From contig CALCQV010000093.1 of NCBI GenBank assembly GCA_937894795.1, forward strand, positions 1 through 26,827: DNA of 26,827 bases. The letters are read 5' to 3'. Below, piece after piece: positions 1 through 8,721 of this stretch (position 1 is its first letter; every line of letters begins with the position of its first letter). The DNA comes from an uncultured Bacteroidales bacterium. Its GTDB lineage: Bacteria; Bacteroidota; Bacteroidia; Bacteroidales; Lentimicrobiaceae. A program made the translations under genes and the position numbers. The notes under the pieces were generated by a model that was not told where the DNA came from, did no database searches, and saw only the letters and a list, made by a program, of their open reading frames with translations.

Positions 1-18
1 CTCAAAATACTAACATTA

Positions 19-54
19 AAAAAGAGGCCGCCTCTTTTGAGACAGCCTCTTTTT
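19..54 (+). terminator. Rho-independent terminator of an upstream gene
   Basis: A10-bp stem, AAAAAGAGGC at 19-28 and GCCTCTTTTT at 45-54, with a 16-nt loop, followed by an AT-rich tail. It most likely ends a + strand transcript entering from the left of the window. The rest of 1-216 is AT-rich and holds no gene I can support; the promoter of the following TonB gene should lie here but I do not see a clear TAnnTTTG box. Confidence 0.6.
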
Positions 55-216
55 ATTTTATCTATGGCATAATTATTGCACATAATTATATAGGATGCAA
101 TAATTATTTTGTTTTAACGTTCTTTAATTACAATACAAGAGAGGAAAAGAGATTCTATTCGATTCAATACAGTTCTTTAGCTTCATTCAGTCAATCCACC
201 ATAAAAAACCATCGAC

Positions 217-900
217 ATGGAAGCAAAAAAATCACCTAAAGCAGATCTCGAAAACAAGAGAACCTACTTTTCAAACTTTGGTTTGATCATCTCTCTTTTA
301 TTGATGATTATCATTTTCGGCTGGAAAACTTATGATGTTGAACAGGTTGTTATAACTCAAAGAGTTAAACGCATTGAGCCGGAGATAATTGTTGATATAA
401 CAAAACAGCACAAGCCTCTGCCAATACCAATACCGGCAGCACCAACCATGCTTAACTTAGTTGATAACAGCAAAACGGATGTTGAAGATCTCAATAGCAT
501 AAATGCTGATGATTTGCCTGATTTACCGGCCCCGGTTTATATTCCTCTTGTCAAGCCAGAAGAGGAGAAAAATATAGAAGAAGTGGTCATTGTTCCAGAT
601 ATAGCTCCACAGTTCCCAGGCGGGATTGAAGAACTATACAGATACCTGTATGAAAGAGTTAAATACTCAACAATGGCCAAGGAGGCCAATATTGAAGGAA
701 CCGTTCATATTACTTTTGTCGTTGAACGTGATGGCTCAATCACCGACGTACGACTCCTTAGGGGTATAGGTGGAGGATTGGACGAACAGGTAATGAACAC
801 AGTAAAAGGAATGCCCAAATGGACACCAGGAGTCAGGGGTGGTAAATTAGTACGTGTACAATTTAATCTGCCGGTAAAGTTTACATTACGTGATCTATAA
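217..900 (+). CDS. tonB: TonB family energy transducer
   Basis: This 227-residue protein has the layout of a Bacteroidota TonB: a short cytoplasmic N-terminus, one membrane-spanning helix at about residues 20-36, a periplasmic linker with a proline-rich patch (PLPIPIPAAP, 68-76) and a second around 101-114, and a C-terminal TonB domain at about 128-225. The C-terminal domain contains the family signature FPGG (133-136), then a GTV.I.FVV..DG segment (161-173) and the closing W-TPG and PVKF motifs. TonB couples the inner-membrane proton motive force, through ExbB/ExbD, to outer-membrane receptors; no exbBD is present here, so it must work with genes elsewhere. The ATG at 217 is the only start that leaves the membrane anchor intact. 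It is a stand-alone gene, with a terminator just after it. A plausible but unproven partner is the TonB-dependent receptor at 14.5 kb. Confidence 0.9.
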   Translation: MEAKKSPKADLENKRTYFSNFGLIISLLLMIIIFGWKTYDVEQVVITQRVKRIEPEIIVDITKQHKPLPIPIPAAPTMLNLVDNSKTDVEDLNSINADDLPDLPAPVYIPLVKPEEEKNIEEVVIVPDIAPQFPGGIEELYRYLYERVKYSTMAKEANIEGTVHITFVVERDGSITDVRLLRGIGGGLDEQVMNTVKGMPKWTPGVRGGKLVRVQFNLPVKFTLRDL

Positions 901-925
901 AAGCTTAATTACGATATTATTAAAT

Positions 926-963
926 GTAGAGGATTCCAATGAATCCTCTACTTGCTTTGTTTT
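926..963 (+). terminator. Rho-independent terminator after the TonB gene
   Basis: A perfect 10-bp stem (GTAGAGGATT at 926-935 with AATCCTCTAC at 942-951) and a 6-nt loop, followed by CTTGCTTTGTTTT. It lies 25 bases after the TonB stop codon and separates that gene from the transglycosylase downstream. Confidence 0.75.
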
Positions 964-1057
964 AACACAATCATCTATCCGACATTCTAAAGATTTTTTC
1001 TTTCTAAAAGAATTACAAAATTTGTTAAAAAAAATTAGCTTTACTGCCAATAAAAGT

Positions 1058-1065
1058 TATTTTTG
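1058..1065 (+). promoter_or_regulatory. Bacteroidota -7 promoter element for the LysM transglycosylase
   Basis: TATTTTTG matches the Bacteroidota -7 consensus TAnnTTTG and is followed by C, as is common. It sits 46 bases before the ATG at 1112. No clear -33 TTG lies at the expected distance, so the call rests on the -7 box and on the terminator directly upstream. Confidence 0.45.
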
Positions 1066-1111
1066 CAAATAACTCTGTTGCAACCGGGTAGCAACCAATG
1101 AAATTTTACCA

Positions 1112-2902
1112 ATGAAGAATAATCTCTTTTTACCCTTAGTGGGCCTTTTCCTGTTGTTATCAGTCCATATTTCCTATGGCCAGGCAAAAATGGCAGTAGA
1201 TTCTGCTTCGCAAGACTTTGATTTCATTAAAGACGATTTCATTACCGCTGCACTTGATAGCCTGGCCAACCTAAAATATTTTGAAGGATACGGATGTGCC
1301 TCTGATAAGGAACTTGAGAATTCTTTTGGCTTTTCGCAGGGCTTTGTACCCGTTTACTCTGACTCCGTTTACTACCAACGCTTACGGGAACTCGATGCTG
1401 CAACACCAATTCCTCTTACATACAACCAATACGTAAAAGACTATATTGAATTATATGCTGTAAAGAAAAGGGGACTTACTCAAAAGGTGATGGGACTTGC
1501 TCAAATTTACTTCCCTATGTTTGAAGAACAGCTTGATAAGTTTAACATGCCTCTTGAATTAAAATATTTGGCAATTGTAGAGTCAGCTCTAAATCCCGAA
1601 GCACGCTCTAGAGTGGGTGCTACAGGTTTATGGCAATTCATGTATGGTACAGGGAAAGTTTATAATCTCAATGTCACTTCATTCGTTGATGACCGTCGCG
1701 ATCCCATTCGCTCAACAGTTGCTGCATGTGAGCACATGAATGATCTTTATAAAATGTATAAAGACTGGTTACTTGTATTGGCTGCCTATAACTCCGGTGC
1801 CGGGAATGTAAATAAAGCTATTCGACGTTCAGGTGGGAAAATGGACTTCTGGCAAATCCGTCCATTTCTTCCATTGGAAACAAGGGGTTACGTGCCCGCA
1901 TTCATTGGCGTCACTTATGTTATGAGTTATGCTGCTGAACATAATCTACGACCAATAACACCCCATATAAACCATTATGAGATTGACACCGTAACTGTTA
2001 AGGATTTTTTGACCTTTAACCAAATTTCCGAGAATATACAGGTTCCTATAGAAGATTTGCAATTTCTGAATCCTTCTTTTAAGTCGGGCGTAATACCTGC
2101 TGTTCCCGGAAAGCCATATGCTATTCGTCTTCCTAAGAAATATATTCCTGCTTTCGTTAATAATGAAGCTCAGCTTTATGCTCTCAGAGCACAAAAGAAT
2201 ACCGAACAGGAGCAACTGGTCTCAACTATGAAAACGGTAACTCAAGCCGAATATCATAGAGTTAAGAGAGGAGAAAACCTTGGCTTGATTTCCAATAAAT
2301 ACCGTTGCTCAGTCAGTGATCTCAAAAGGTGGAATCGTTTGAAATCCACTAAACTTGCAGTAGGTCAGAGACTGATTGTCCGGCCAGAAAGAGTTGTTGA
2401 ACAAGAATATGCTGCTGTATCAAAACCAGTACAGAAAGCCGAACAGGTTTCTGATACTGCCAAGACCAATGAAGAGTTGGCAAAAGTTGACACATCAGGT
2501 AAGAAAGATAAAACTATAACCATTACTGAAGATCTTCACCATAAAGTAAAATCAGGTGAAACTCTTAACAAAATAGCACTGGCTAACAATGTTACGGTAA
2601 ATGATATTAAATCATGGAATAACCTTCGTAATTCGGTTATCCATCCCGGTCAGGTATTAGTCGTTGGCAAGAAGGAGAAAATAGAAAGTTCTGAGGAAAA
2701 CCTTGCTGATAATAAAGCTTCTGTTAAGCAAAAGAGCAATAATCAATTTATTTATTACACCGTTCAACGTGGTGATACTTTGTGGAATATTGCTCAAAAG
2801 CACAATGGTTGTTCTGTTGAAGAAATAAAAAGACTGAACAACATCCGTAATGAAAAATCATTAAAACCCGGTCAGAAAATTAAAGTTGCAGTAGTCTCAT
2901 AA
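1112..2902 (+). CDS. Secreted MltD-like lytic transglycosylase with three LysM domains
   Basis: A 596-residue periplasmic or outer-membrane-associated enzyme expected to cleave the glycan strand of peptidoglycan to 1,6-anhydro products. Residues 1-24 form a signal peptide (cleavage probably after SYG). The SLT domain spans about 140-245: the catalytic glutamate is E157 in IVESALNP, followed by GATGLWQF (169-176) and AAYNSGAGNV (224-233), which are family hallmarks. Three LysM peptidoglycan-binding domains follow at about 381-424, 476-519 and 548-593, separated by polar linkers. The order SLT then LysM repeats is that of MltD. Unlike E. coli MltD, I see no lipobox cysteine at the end of the signal peptide. 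It has its own promoter element and is followed after 44 bases by the DUF4837 lipoprotein, probably in one transcript. Confidence 0.9.
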   Translation: MKNNLFLPLVGLFLLLSVHISYGQAKMAVDSASQDFDFIKDDFITAALDSLANLKYFEGYGCASDKELENSFGFSQGFVPVYSDSVYYQRLRELDAATPIPLTYNQYVKDYIELYAVKKRGLTQKVMGLAQIYFPMFEEQLDKFNMPLELKYLAIVESALNPEARSRVGATGLWQFMYGTGKVYNLNVTSFVDDRRDPIRSTVAACEHMNDLYKMYKDWLLVLAAYNSGAGNVNKAIRRSGGKMDFWQIRPFLPLETRGYVPAFIGVTYVMSYAAEHNLRPITPHINHYEIDTVTVKDFLTFNQISENIQVPIEDLQFLNPSFKSGVIPAVPGKPYAIRLPKKYIPAFVNNEAQLYALRAQKNTEQEQLVSTMKTVTQAEYHRVKRGENLGLISNKYRCSVSDLKRWNRLKSTKLAVGQRLIVRPERVVEQEYAAVSKPVQKAEQVSDTAKTNEELAKVDTSGKKDKTITITEDLHHKVKSGETLNKIALANNVTVNDIKSWNNLRNSVIHPGQVLVVGKKEKIESSEENLADNKASVKQKSNNQFIYYTVQRGDTLWNIAQKHNGCSVEEIKRLNNIRNEKSLKPGQKIKVAVVS

Positions 2903-2946
2903 TAAAGCTACTGATTAGCATTTACAATATTATTCATTTCAATATC

Positions 2947-3948
2947 ATGCAAAGTATCAGGAGTTACATCACTACTGCATTGGTATTAGTGTCTATGGTT
3001 GGTTTATTCTCCTGTAATATGGATAAATCAACCAAAGCATCTTCAACCGGCAGTCCAAAAGAAATAATAGTTGTTGCAGAAAACAACCTATGGAAGTCTT
3101 CATTAGGCGACACAATCATAGCTTACTTCAGCAGCTCACGTCCGGGATTGCCCCAGCCTGAACCACTATATAATGTAGTTCAAATCAGCCTGGATGAATT
3201 TAATCGGCTTTTTGAAACACATAGAAATGTATTTGCAATTTCAATTGATAGTACACTTGAAAAAGCTAACGTTGAATTTGCATATAATGTGTGGGCCTCA
3301 CCTCAAAGGGTGGTTAAAATTACTGCACCTACTATAGAATTGCTTAAGGAATCCTTTTTATTAAAGCAAAAGGACATTTACAACTTATTCGAAAATGCTG
3401 AAATTGAAAGACTCCAAACACTGTATTCTAAATCAATGAATGTAAAAGCCATTGAAACAGTAAGGTCAAAATTCAATCTTAACATGAACATCCCTGCTGA
3501 TTATTATGTAGCAGTTAATAAAGACAATTTTGTATGGTTACGCCGTGAAGCAAATATATTAAGTCAGGGTATACTTATTTATTCATATCCTTATACTGAT
3601 ACTGTTGCTTTCAATCCCAGGAAGATATTATCTGTTAGAAACCAATTTACTCATTTATATGTTCCCGGACCATCAGACAGTTCGTTCATGATTGTAGCTG
3701 AAAATGATATACCTCCTATCACCAGAACTCTTGAACTTAAGAAAGAGCTGGCAGTTGAAACACGCGGTCTTTGGGAAGTCCAGAATGATTTCATGGGAGG
3801 TCCTTTTGTGAACTATACATTAGTTGACAGGAAAAATAATCTGGTATTGGCTCTTGATGGATATGTATATGCTCCAAACAAGGATAAGGCTGATTTGTTA
3901 AAACAGGTGCAATCTATTTTGCTCTCTTTCGATTTCATTGAAAAATAA
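2947..3948 (+). CDS. DUF4837 family lipoprotein
   Basis: A 333-residue predicted lipoprotein recognised as the Bacteroidota DUF4837 family, whose function is unknown. The N-terminus is a lipoprotein signal peptide ending in GLFSC, with C23 as the lipid-anchored residue, followed by a short polar linker (NMDKSTKASSTGSPKE). The body begins with the family-typical pattern of a strand (EIIVVAEN), a W-x-S segment and the GLPQPEPLYNVVQI stretch (about 67-80). The second half has the characteristic N-F-V-W-LRRE segment (about 193-203) and closes with a repeat-like fold ending in LLSFDF. It lies between two envelope genes in the same direction with gaps of 44 and 42 bases, so an envelope role is likely but not shown. 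Confidence 0.8.
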   Translation: MQSIRSYITTALVLVSMVGLFSCNMDKSTKASSTGSPKEIIVVAENNLWKSSLGDTIIAYFSSSRPGLPQPEPLYNVVQISLDEFNRLFETHRNVFAISIDSTLEKANVEFAYNVWASPQRVVKITAPTIELLKESFLLKQKDIYNLFENAEIERLQTLYSKSMNVKAIETVRSKFNLNMNIPADYYVAVNKDNFVWLRREANILSQGILIYSYPYTDTVAFNPRKILSVRNQFTHLYVPGPSDSSFMIVAENDIPPITRTLELKKELAVETRGLWEVQNDFMGGPFVNYTLVDRKNNLVLALDGYVYAPNKDKADLLKQVQSILLSFDFIEK

Positions 3949-3990
3949 AATTGATTAATTTGAATATCTAATCACCTAATTAGTATATCC

Positions 3991-4479
3991 ATGGTCAAAC
4001 AATCAATCACTCTGGTATTAGTTCTCATATGCCTGTCATTCAACATGAATGCATTTGCCCAAAAGGAATCAAAAGCTGATCAACTGATAGGCACTTATGA
4101 AGCAATAAGTGATGAAGCCCCTAATAATGCTTCACATGTGAAAATATACAAAGCTTCCAATGGTAAGTATTATGGTGAAATCATTTGGCTTAAGGTACCA
4201 AAATACCCGGATGGTAAGGAAAAAGTTGATAGGCTCAATCCTGATGAAAAACTCAGGACCCGCAAACTTATAGGTCTTAAATTACTAAATGATTTTAAAT
4301 ACGATGCCTCTGAAAATGAATGGAATGGCGGAACAATCTATAACCCTTCCAGTGGCAAAACATATAACTCCTTTATTCAACTTGATGGCCCTGACAAATT
4401 GAAGATTCGGGGCTATATTGGTGCAGCCTGGATGGGATTAGGAAAAACAGTTCATTGGACAAAGCTGAAGGATAAGTAA
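3991..4479 (+). CDS. DUF2147 family secreted protein
   Basis: A 162-residue exported protein. Residues 1-23 are a signal peptide (hydrophobic core LVLVLICLSFNM, cleavage after AFA). The mature part matches DUF2147: GTYEAISDE in place of the more usual G.W.......I.I near the start, YYGEIIWLK (about 60-68), a charged segment with DGKEKVDRLNPDEKLRTR, GLKLLNDFKYD, NGGTIYNPSSGKTY (113-126) and a C-terminal GYIGAAWMGLGKTVHW. Members are small beta-rich periplasmic proteins with no established activity. It ends the run of three same-strand envelope genes; a promoter element follows before the next gene. Confidence 0.85.
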   Translation: MVKQSITLVLVLICLSFNMNAFAQKESKADQLIGTYEAISDEAPNNASHVKIYKASNGKYYGEIIWLKVPKYPDGKEKVDRLNPDEKLRTRKLIGLKLLNDFKYDASENEWNGGTIYNPSSGKTYNSFIQLDGPDKLKIRGYIGAAWMGLGKTVHWTKLKDK

Positions 4480-4495
4480 TTTCATTGCTTAATCA

Positions 4496-4515
4496 ATTGG
4501 ATTCCATGGTCCAAT
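4496..4515 (+). terminator. Weak hairpin after the DUF2147 gene
   Basis: ATTGGA (4496-4501) pairs with TCCAAT (4510-4515) around an 8-nt loop, 16 bases after the DUF2147 stop codon. The run of T that an intrinsic terminator needs is poor, so this is only a candidate. Confidence 0.25.
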
Positions 4516-4581
4516 ATTGTTCTACCATACGTATTTATACTTAATTTTTGTTAATTTCCTCGCTTAAGTCGATATATATCA

Positions 4582-4589
4582 TATCTTTG
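4582..4589 (+). promoter_or_regulatory. -7 promoter element for the MltF-like lipoprotein
   Basis: TATCTTTG followed by C is an exact TAnnTTTG match. With transcription starting a few bases downstream, the mRNA would carry a leader of about 200 bases before the ATG at 4794. The leader region (4590-4793) is T-rich and I see no other gene, riboswitch or strong hairpin in it. Confidence 0.5.
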
Positions 4590-4793
4590 CACGCTCAGTC
4601 TGTTTGAGGATAATTGCAGATTAAACAAATTATTTTTTTGTGTGTTTAACTTTATGCATTTATCATTGATGTGTTTTTCCGTTTCATTATTGACCATTTA
4701 TTTTGAGGTCGCGGATAAGACTAGAAATTAAAGATCACAGGTTTGATTAATTTTAGCTTGCCCTGGGTCTATTTGTTAACTAAAATTCATTTG

Positions 4794-6233
4794 ATGTACT
4801 ATAAGCTGATTAACTATTTATCTTCTGGTATTATCGTTCTCTTTATTTTATTGATTCCTGAATCATGCTCTTTCTCAACTGACCGCCCTCTTTTAAAAAG
4901 TGGACAAACGGGAGGCTTATTAAAAGACATTCAGAGTAGAGGTACTCTTGTTGCTCTAACTGATGATAATTCATTTAATTATTTTGAATTCGATGGTGAA
5001 CCACATGGTTACCAATATGATCTTCTGCACAAATTTGCAGAGCATCTGGGCGTAAATCTGGAAATTGTAGTAGAACCAAACGTTAATAAAGCCCTTCAGT
5101 ATTTACAGCAACGCAGAGTTGATATTGTGGCAATGGAATTGCCGGTTATTAACGATGACAGATTTGATATAGTCTATACTACGCCCTTATATCATGATTA
5201 CCAGGTATTAGTAAAGAAGAAACAAGTCAAGGAAACCGGTTCCCGTTTGAAATCCAATTCAAATAATTCCCTGAATGATGGAATTGAGGAACTGAAAGAT
5301 AAAACGATAACTCTTTCTGCAAACAAGCACGGACAAATCTATCTTAGTGATATTCAACATGCTACTTCAAATAATACAAAAATCATTGCGGAAGAGAATC
5401 TCCCATTAAGTGAGCTTATTGCACAAGTATCAGAAGGATCTGTTGATTACACTATTTCGTTTGAGCGCCCGGCTAAAGCAATGATGTTAACATACAGAAA
5501 CATTGATGCACATACCAGAATAAGCCCTGAAATTGGCATTTCATGGGTTGTCCGTAAAGGTGCTGTCAATCTTTTGGAAGTGGCAAATAACTGGATTGAA
5601 GAAAATAAATCAACCCGTCTCTTTGCCGGATTAAACTCCAAATATTACAAGAATCCAAGGTGGGTGAATATAGCTCTGGGCCGTCCGGTTAAAAAAAGTT
5701 CAATTTCAGATTATGATAATATTATTCGTGAAATGAGCAATAATATAGGTTGGGACTGGCGACTTGTAGCCGCTCTGATATATCAGGAATCAAAATTCCA
5801 ACCTGATGCTACATCCCATCGTGGAGCATTTGGTCTGATGCAGCTTATGCCTTCAACTGCTTATAAATTTGGAGCACACGAAGGATCAACTGCAAACGAA
5901 CAAATAGCTGCAGGTACTAAATTATTAAATTACCTCGACAGGCGTTTAAGTAAATTGGTGCCCGATAAAAATGAACGTAAAAAGTTTGTTTTAGCTGCCT
6001 ACAATATTGGGCTTGCTCATATTCTTGATGCTATAAAACTAACTGATAAATATGGTAAGGATCCTACAATCTGGCACGATAATGTTGAATATTACCTGCT
6101 TGCTAAATCACAACCTGAATATTATAATGATACCGTTGTTAAATATGGTAGAATCAGCGGCAAAGAAACACATCAGTTTGTCCTCAATGTGATGGATAAA
6201 TATGAACACTATAAAACCTTGGCATTGAGATAA
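4794..6233 (+). CDS. MltF-like lipoprotein: solute-binding domain plus lytic transglycosylase
   Basis: A 479-residue predicted lipoprotein with the MltF architecture. I start it at the ATG at 4794 because this gives a clean lipoprotein signal (hydrophobic IIVLFILLIPESC, lipidated C25); the frame is open further upstream to a TTG at 4743, but that would add 17 residues in front of the signal. Residues about 45-275 form a solute-binding (SBP_bac_3-type) domain starting RGTLVALTDDNSFNYF, with GYQYDLLHKFAEHLG and VDIVAMELPV. Residues about 318-450 form an SLT transglycosylase domain with catalytic E332 in IYQESKF, then GAFGLMQLMPSTA and LAAYNIGLAH. In MltF the first domain regulates the second in response to peptidoglycan fragments; that is family knowledge, not visible here. 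A strong terminator follows. Confidence 0.85.
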   Translation: MYYKLINYLSSGIIVLFILLIPESCSFSTDRPLLKSGQTGGLLKDIQSRGTLVALTDDNSFNYFEFDGEPHGYQYDLLHKFAEHLGVNLEIVVEPNVNKALQYLQQRRVDIVAMELPVINDDRFDIVYTTPLYHDYQVLVKKKQVKETGSRLKSNSNNSLNDGIEELKDKTITLSANKHGQIYLSDIQHATSNNTKIIAEENLPLSELIAQVSEGSVDYTISFERPAKAMMLTYRNIDAHTRISPEIGISWVVRKGAVNLLEVANNWIEENKSTRLFAGLNSKYYKNPRWVNIALGRPVKKSSISDYDNIIREMSNNIGWDWRLVAALIYQESKFQPDATSHRGAFGLMQLMPSTAYKFGAHEGSTANEQIAAGTKLLNYLDRRLSKLVPDKNERKKFVLAAYNIGLAHILDAIKLTDKYGKDPTIWHDNVEYYLLAKSQPEYYNDTVVKYGRISGKETHQFVLNVMDKYEHYKTLALR

Positions 6234-6248
6234 TAGCAACAACATATT

Positions 6249-6287
6249 AACAAAAGAAGACATCTGATAGGTGTCTTCTTTTGTTTT
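6249..6287. terminator. Strong, probably bidirectional terminator
   Basis: A perfect stem of 13-14 bp (ACAAAAGAAGACA at 6250-6262 with TGTCTTCTTTTGT at 6272-6284) and a 9-nt loop. TTTT follows on the + strand, and the A-rich left arm gives a T-rich tract on the - strand. It sits between the convergent MltF-like gene and the epimerase gene and could end both transcripts. Confidence 0.8.
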
Positions 6288-6304
6288 AATATGCTATTAT
6301 ACAA

Positions 6305-7324
6305 TTAATTCATGCTGCTAAACTCTAATTCCATTGCTTTACACAACGATTCAATGGTCTCTTCCATAGGCTTAAACTCGAAACCTATAGCCTGGATTAG
6401 TTTATCACTGGAATAGTAGTAATCATTTTTTGAAGTTCTTGCAGTTTCTTTCGTGATAAGTGGTTTGCTCCCGGTGAATTTCGACCTAATGGTTTCGAAT
6501 AAACTAACAGTATCAAGAATAATTCCGGGTATTTCTATTCTGGGTTGAGGTTTATTAAATCCTTTGGCAATAAAGCTAAAAATCTCTTTATAACTGTAAT
6601 TGCCTCCCGATACCACAAACCTTTCATTCCTGATATCGCTATTCATCAACGCGATCATGGCTTTTACAACATCCTGAACATCTACAAAACCATTTATGCC
6701 TTTACCATAGAAATATGGCATTTTATGTATGGTTTTAAAGATTTTTGTACTTCCTTTATCAGGATGTCCATAGCCAAAAATAATGGATGGATTTACTATT
6801 ATTACCGGTAAACCCTCAGCGCTAGCCCGCCACACTTCTCTCTCCGACTGGTATTTACTTTTAGCATATGTAGTATTTGCATTTGAATTTCTCCATTCAG
6901 AATTCTCATCTATAATTTTTGAGTCATCCGTTCTGCCAAGGGCAGCAATAGAACTCACATGGCATAGTTTAGCAACACCTGCTTCCAGCGCCATGTTTAC
7001 AACATTGGAGGTTCCCTCAACATTTACCTGCATCATCTTTTCTCTATCAGCAGCTTCAAAAGAAACGATGGCAGCACAATGATAAACCTGCTCCACTCCT
7101 TTCATCGCCTCCTGCAGAATCATTAAATCCAATACATCACCCTCAATCCACTCTATCTGTTGTATCAACTGCTCCGAATCAGCCGAAAGGCTGCTGAATA
7201 TTCTTCTTGTTCTGTCCAGGTTATTCTTACTATGTAATAATGCTCTCACTTTCTGCCCATCTTTCAGCAGATAATAAAGGAGATATGAACCTACTAATCC
7301 CGTTGCACCTGTAACTAATATCAT
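6305..7324 (-). CDS. NAD(P)-dependent epimerase/dehydratase family protein
   Basis: A 339-residue extended short-chain dehydrogenase. The nucleotide-binding Rossmann motif GATGLVGSYL is at residues 6-15, the NAG-type position is HCAAIVSF (82-89), and the catalytic pair is Y153 and K157 in YAKSKYQSE, with the serine in HVSSIAALG (122-130). The pattern resembles the dihydroflavonol reductase/3-beta-hydroxysteroid dehydrogenase-like branch rather than a nucleotide-sugar epimerase, but the substrate cannot be read from the sequence. The gene is divergent from tyrS, and the intergenic gap is only 107 bases. A good promoter on the - strand ends almost at the start codon (see separate entry). Confidence 0.85.
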   Translation of the reverse strand: MILVTGATGLVGSYLLYYLLKDGQKVRALLHSKNNLDRTRRIFSSLSADSEQLIQQIEWIEGDVLDLMILQEAMKGVEQVYHCAAIVSFEAADREKMMQVNVEGTSNVVNMALEAGVAKLCHVSSIAALGRTDDSKIIDENSEWRNSNANTTYAKSKYQSEREVWRASAEGLPVIIVNPSIIFGYGHPDKGSTKIFKTIHKMPYFYGKGINGFVDVQDVVKAMIALMNSDIRNERFVVSGGNYSYKEIFSFIAKGFNKPQPRIEIPGIILDTVSLFETIRSKFTGSKPLITKETARTSKNDYYYSSDKLIQAIGFEFKPMEETIESLCKAMELEFSSMN

Positions 7325-7328
7325 ACTA

Positions 7329-7357
7329 CAAATTTACTCAATAACCATATACGTCAA
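7329..7357 (-). promoter_or_regulatory. Promoter of the epimerase gene, close to its start codon
   Basis: Read on the - strand: TTG (7357-7355), 18 bases, then TAAATTTG (7336-7329), a full TAnnTTTG match. The -7 box ends four bases before the ATG at 7324, so transcription would begin at or very near the start codon, giving a leaderless or nearly leaderless mRNA. Confidence 0.5.
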
Positions 7358-7387
7358 TCACCTGAGTGATGATTACTTATAATTACC

Positions 7388-7395
7388 TAACTTTG
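7388..7395 (+). promoter_or_regulatory. -7 promoter element of tyrS-purN
   Basis: TAACTTTG followed by C is an exact -7 match, 36 bases before the tyrS ATG. The -33 position is weak. It is back to back with the epimerase promoter, so the two divergent promoters share about 65 bases. Confidence 0.6.
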
Positions 7396-7431
7396 CACTC
7401 CTAAATAAATTGCTTGTAAACCAGCCCTTGT

Positions 7432-8721
7432 ATGAATTTTATAGATGAACTGCGTTGGAGAGGAATGATTCACGACGTAATGCCCGGTACAGAAGAGTTG
7501 TTATCGAAAGAAATGGTATCAGCATATGTAGGTATTGATCCTACAGCTGATTCCCTGCATATTGGGCATTTGGTTGGAATTATGATGCTCAAACATCTTC
7601 AACTGTGTGGACACAAGCCTCTTGTACTTATTGGTGGTGCAACCGGAATGATTGGCGATCCATCTGGTAAATCAGAAGAACGCAATCTTCTTGATGAGGT
7701 AACCCTCCGTAAAAATCAGGATGCTCTTACTAAACAGATTGCGCGGCTTCTTGATTTTAATGAGGCAAACCCCAACTGTGCAGTTGCTGTAAATAATTAC
7801 GACTGGATGAAAGAATTTTCTTTCCTTCAGTTTATCCGTGATGTCGGAAAGCACATTACTGTCAACTATATGATGGCCAAGGATTCTGTGAAGAAGCGCC
7901 TCACCGGGGAGACAGGCGATGGCATGTCGTTTACAGAGTTCACTTACCAACTGGTTCAAGGTTATGATTTCCTCCATCTCTACCTGAATCATAACTGTAA
8001 ACTTCAAATGGGTGGTTCTGATCAATGGGGAAACATTACTACCGGAACTGAACTTATACGCCGTAAAACAGGGGGTGAAGCCTATGCTCTCACCTGCCCA
8101 TTGATTACCAAGGCTGATGGGGGGAAGTTCGGGAAAACAGAGTCAGGTAATATCTGGCTTGATCCATTAAAGACATCACCTTACAAGTTTTACCAATTCT
8201 GGTTAAACACCTCTGACGCCGACGCAGAAAAATATATCCGGATTTTTACTCTTTTTACACGGGAAGAAATTAATGAAATGGTGACTGAACATAACCAGGC
8301 ACCTCATCTCAGAACTCTGCAAAAGGCTCTTGCCAAGGATCTTACAATCCGTATTCACTCTGTTGATGATTTCAATGCTGCTATTGAAGCTTCCGAAATA
8401 CTTTTTGGCAAAGGGACTACTGAAACGCTGAAAAATCTGACGGAGGACGTATTGCTCTCAGTATTTGACGGTGTACCTCAGTCAGAAATATCCGCCAGCT
8501 TACTTGATCAAGGTGTTAGTCTTGTTGATCTTGTTGCTGATGTAACTACAATTTTTGGCTCAAAGGGCGAAGCCCGTCGTATGCTTAAGGATGGTGGTAT
8601 ACAACTGAATAAAGAGAAAATGTCAGAGGATATATTAGTAACAAGAAATCATTTGCTCAACAACAAATATATCCTTATTCAAAAGGGAAAGAAGAACTAT
8701 TATCTTCTATTGGTAAAATGA
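7432..8721 (+). CDS. tyrS: Tyrosyl-tRNA synthetase
   Basis: A 429-residue class I aminoacyl-tRNA synthetase that charges tRNA-Tyr with tyrosine using ATP, in the cytoplasm. The HIGH motif is exact (residues 43-46 in SLHIGHLVG). The GGATGMIGDPSGK segment (68-80) and GGSDQWGNI (194-202) form the tyrosine/ATP site as in bacterial TyrRS. The KMSKS loop reads KFGKT (232-236), the usual form in bacterial TyrS. The C-terminal S4-like RNA-binding domain covers about 360-425. Full length and start agree with the family. The stop codon overlaps the purN start as ATGA, so the two genes are probably translationally coupled. Confidence 0.97.
   Translation: MNFIDELRWRGMIHDVMPGTEELLSKEMVSAYVGIDPTADSLHIGHLVGIMMLKHLQLCGHKPLVLIGGATGMIGDPSGKSEERNLLDEVTLRKNQDALTKQIARLLDFNEANPNCAVAVNNYDWMKEFSFLQFIRDVGKHITVNYMMAKDSVKKRLTGETGDGMSFTEFTYQLVQGYDFLHLYLNHNCKLQMGGSDQWGNITTGTELIRRKTGGEAYALTCPLITKADGGKFGKTESGNIWLDPLKTSPYKFYQFWLNTSDADAEKYIRIFTLFTREEINEMVTEHNQAPHLRTLQKALAKDLTIRIHSVDDFNAAIEASEILFGKGTTETLKNLTEDVLLSVFDGVPQSEISASLLDQGVSLVDLVADVTTIFGSKGEARRMLKDGGIQLNKEKMSEDILVTRNHLLNNKYILIQKGKKNYYLLLVK

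Noticed and set aside
890..1072. 60-codon open frame after the TonB gene
   Set aside because: It overlaps the TonB stop and runs through a perfect terminator hairpin and the next promoter; the product has no signal, domain or sensible composition.
4743..4793. Upstream TTG extension of the MltF-like gene
   Set aside because: The extra 17 residues would precede a complete lipoprotein signal peptide that starts at the ATG at 4794.
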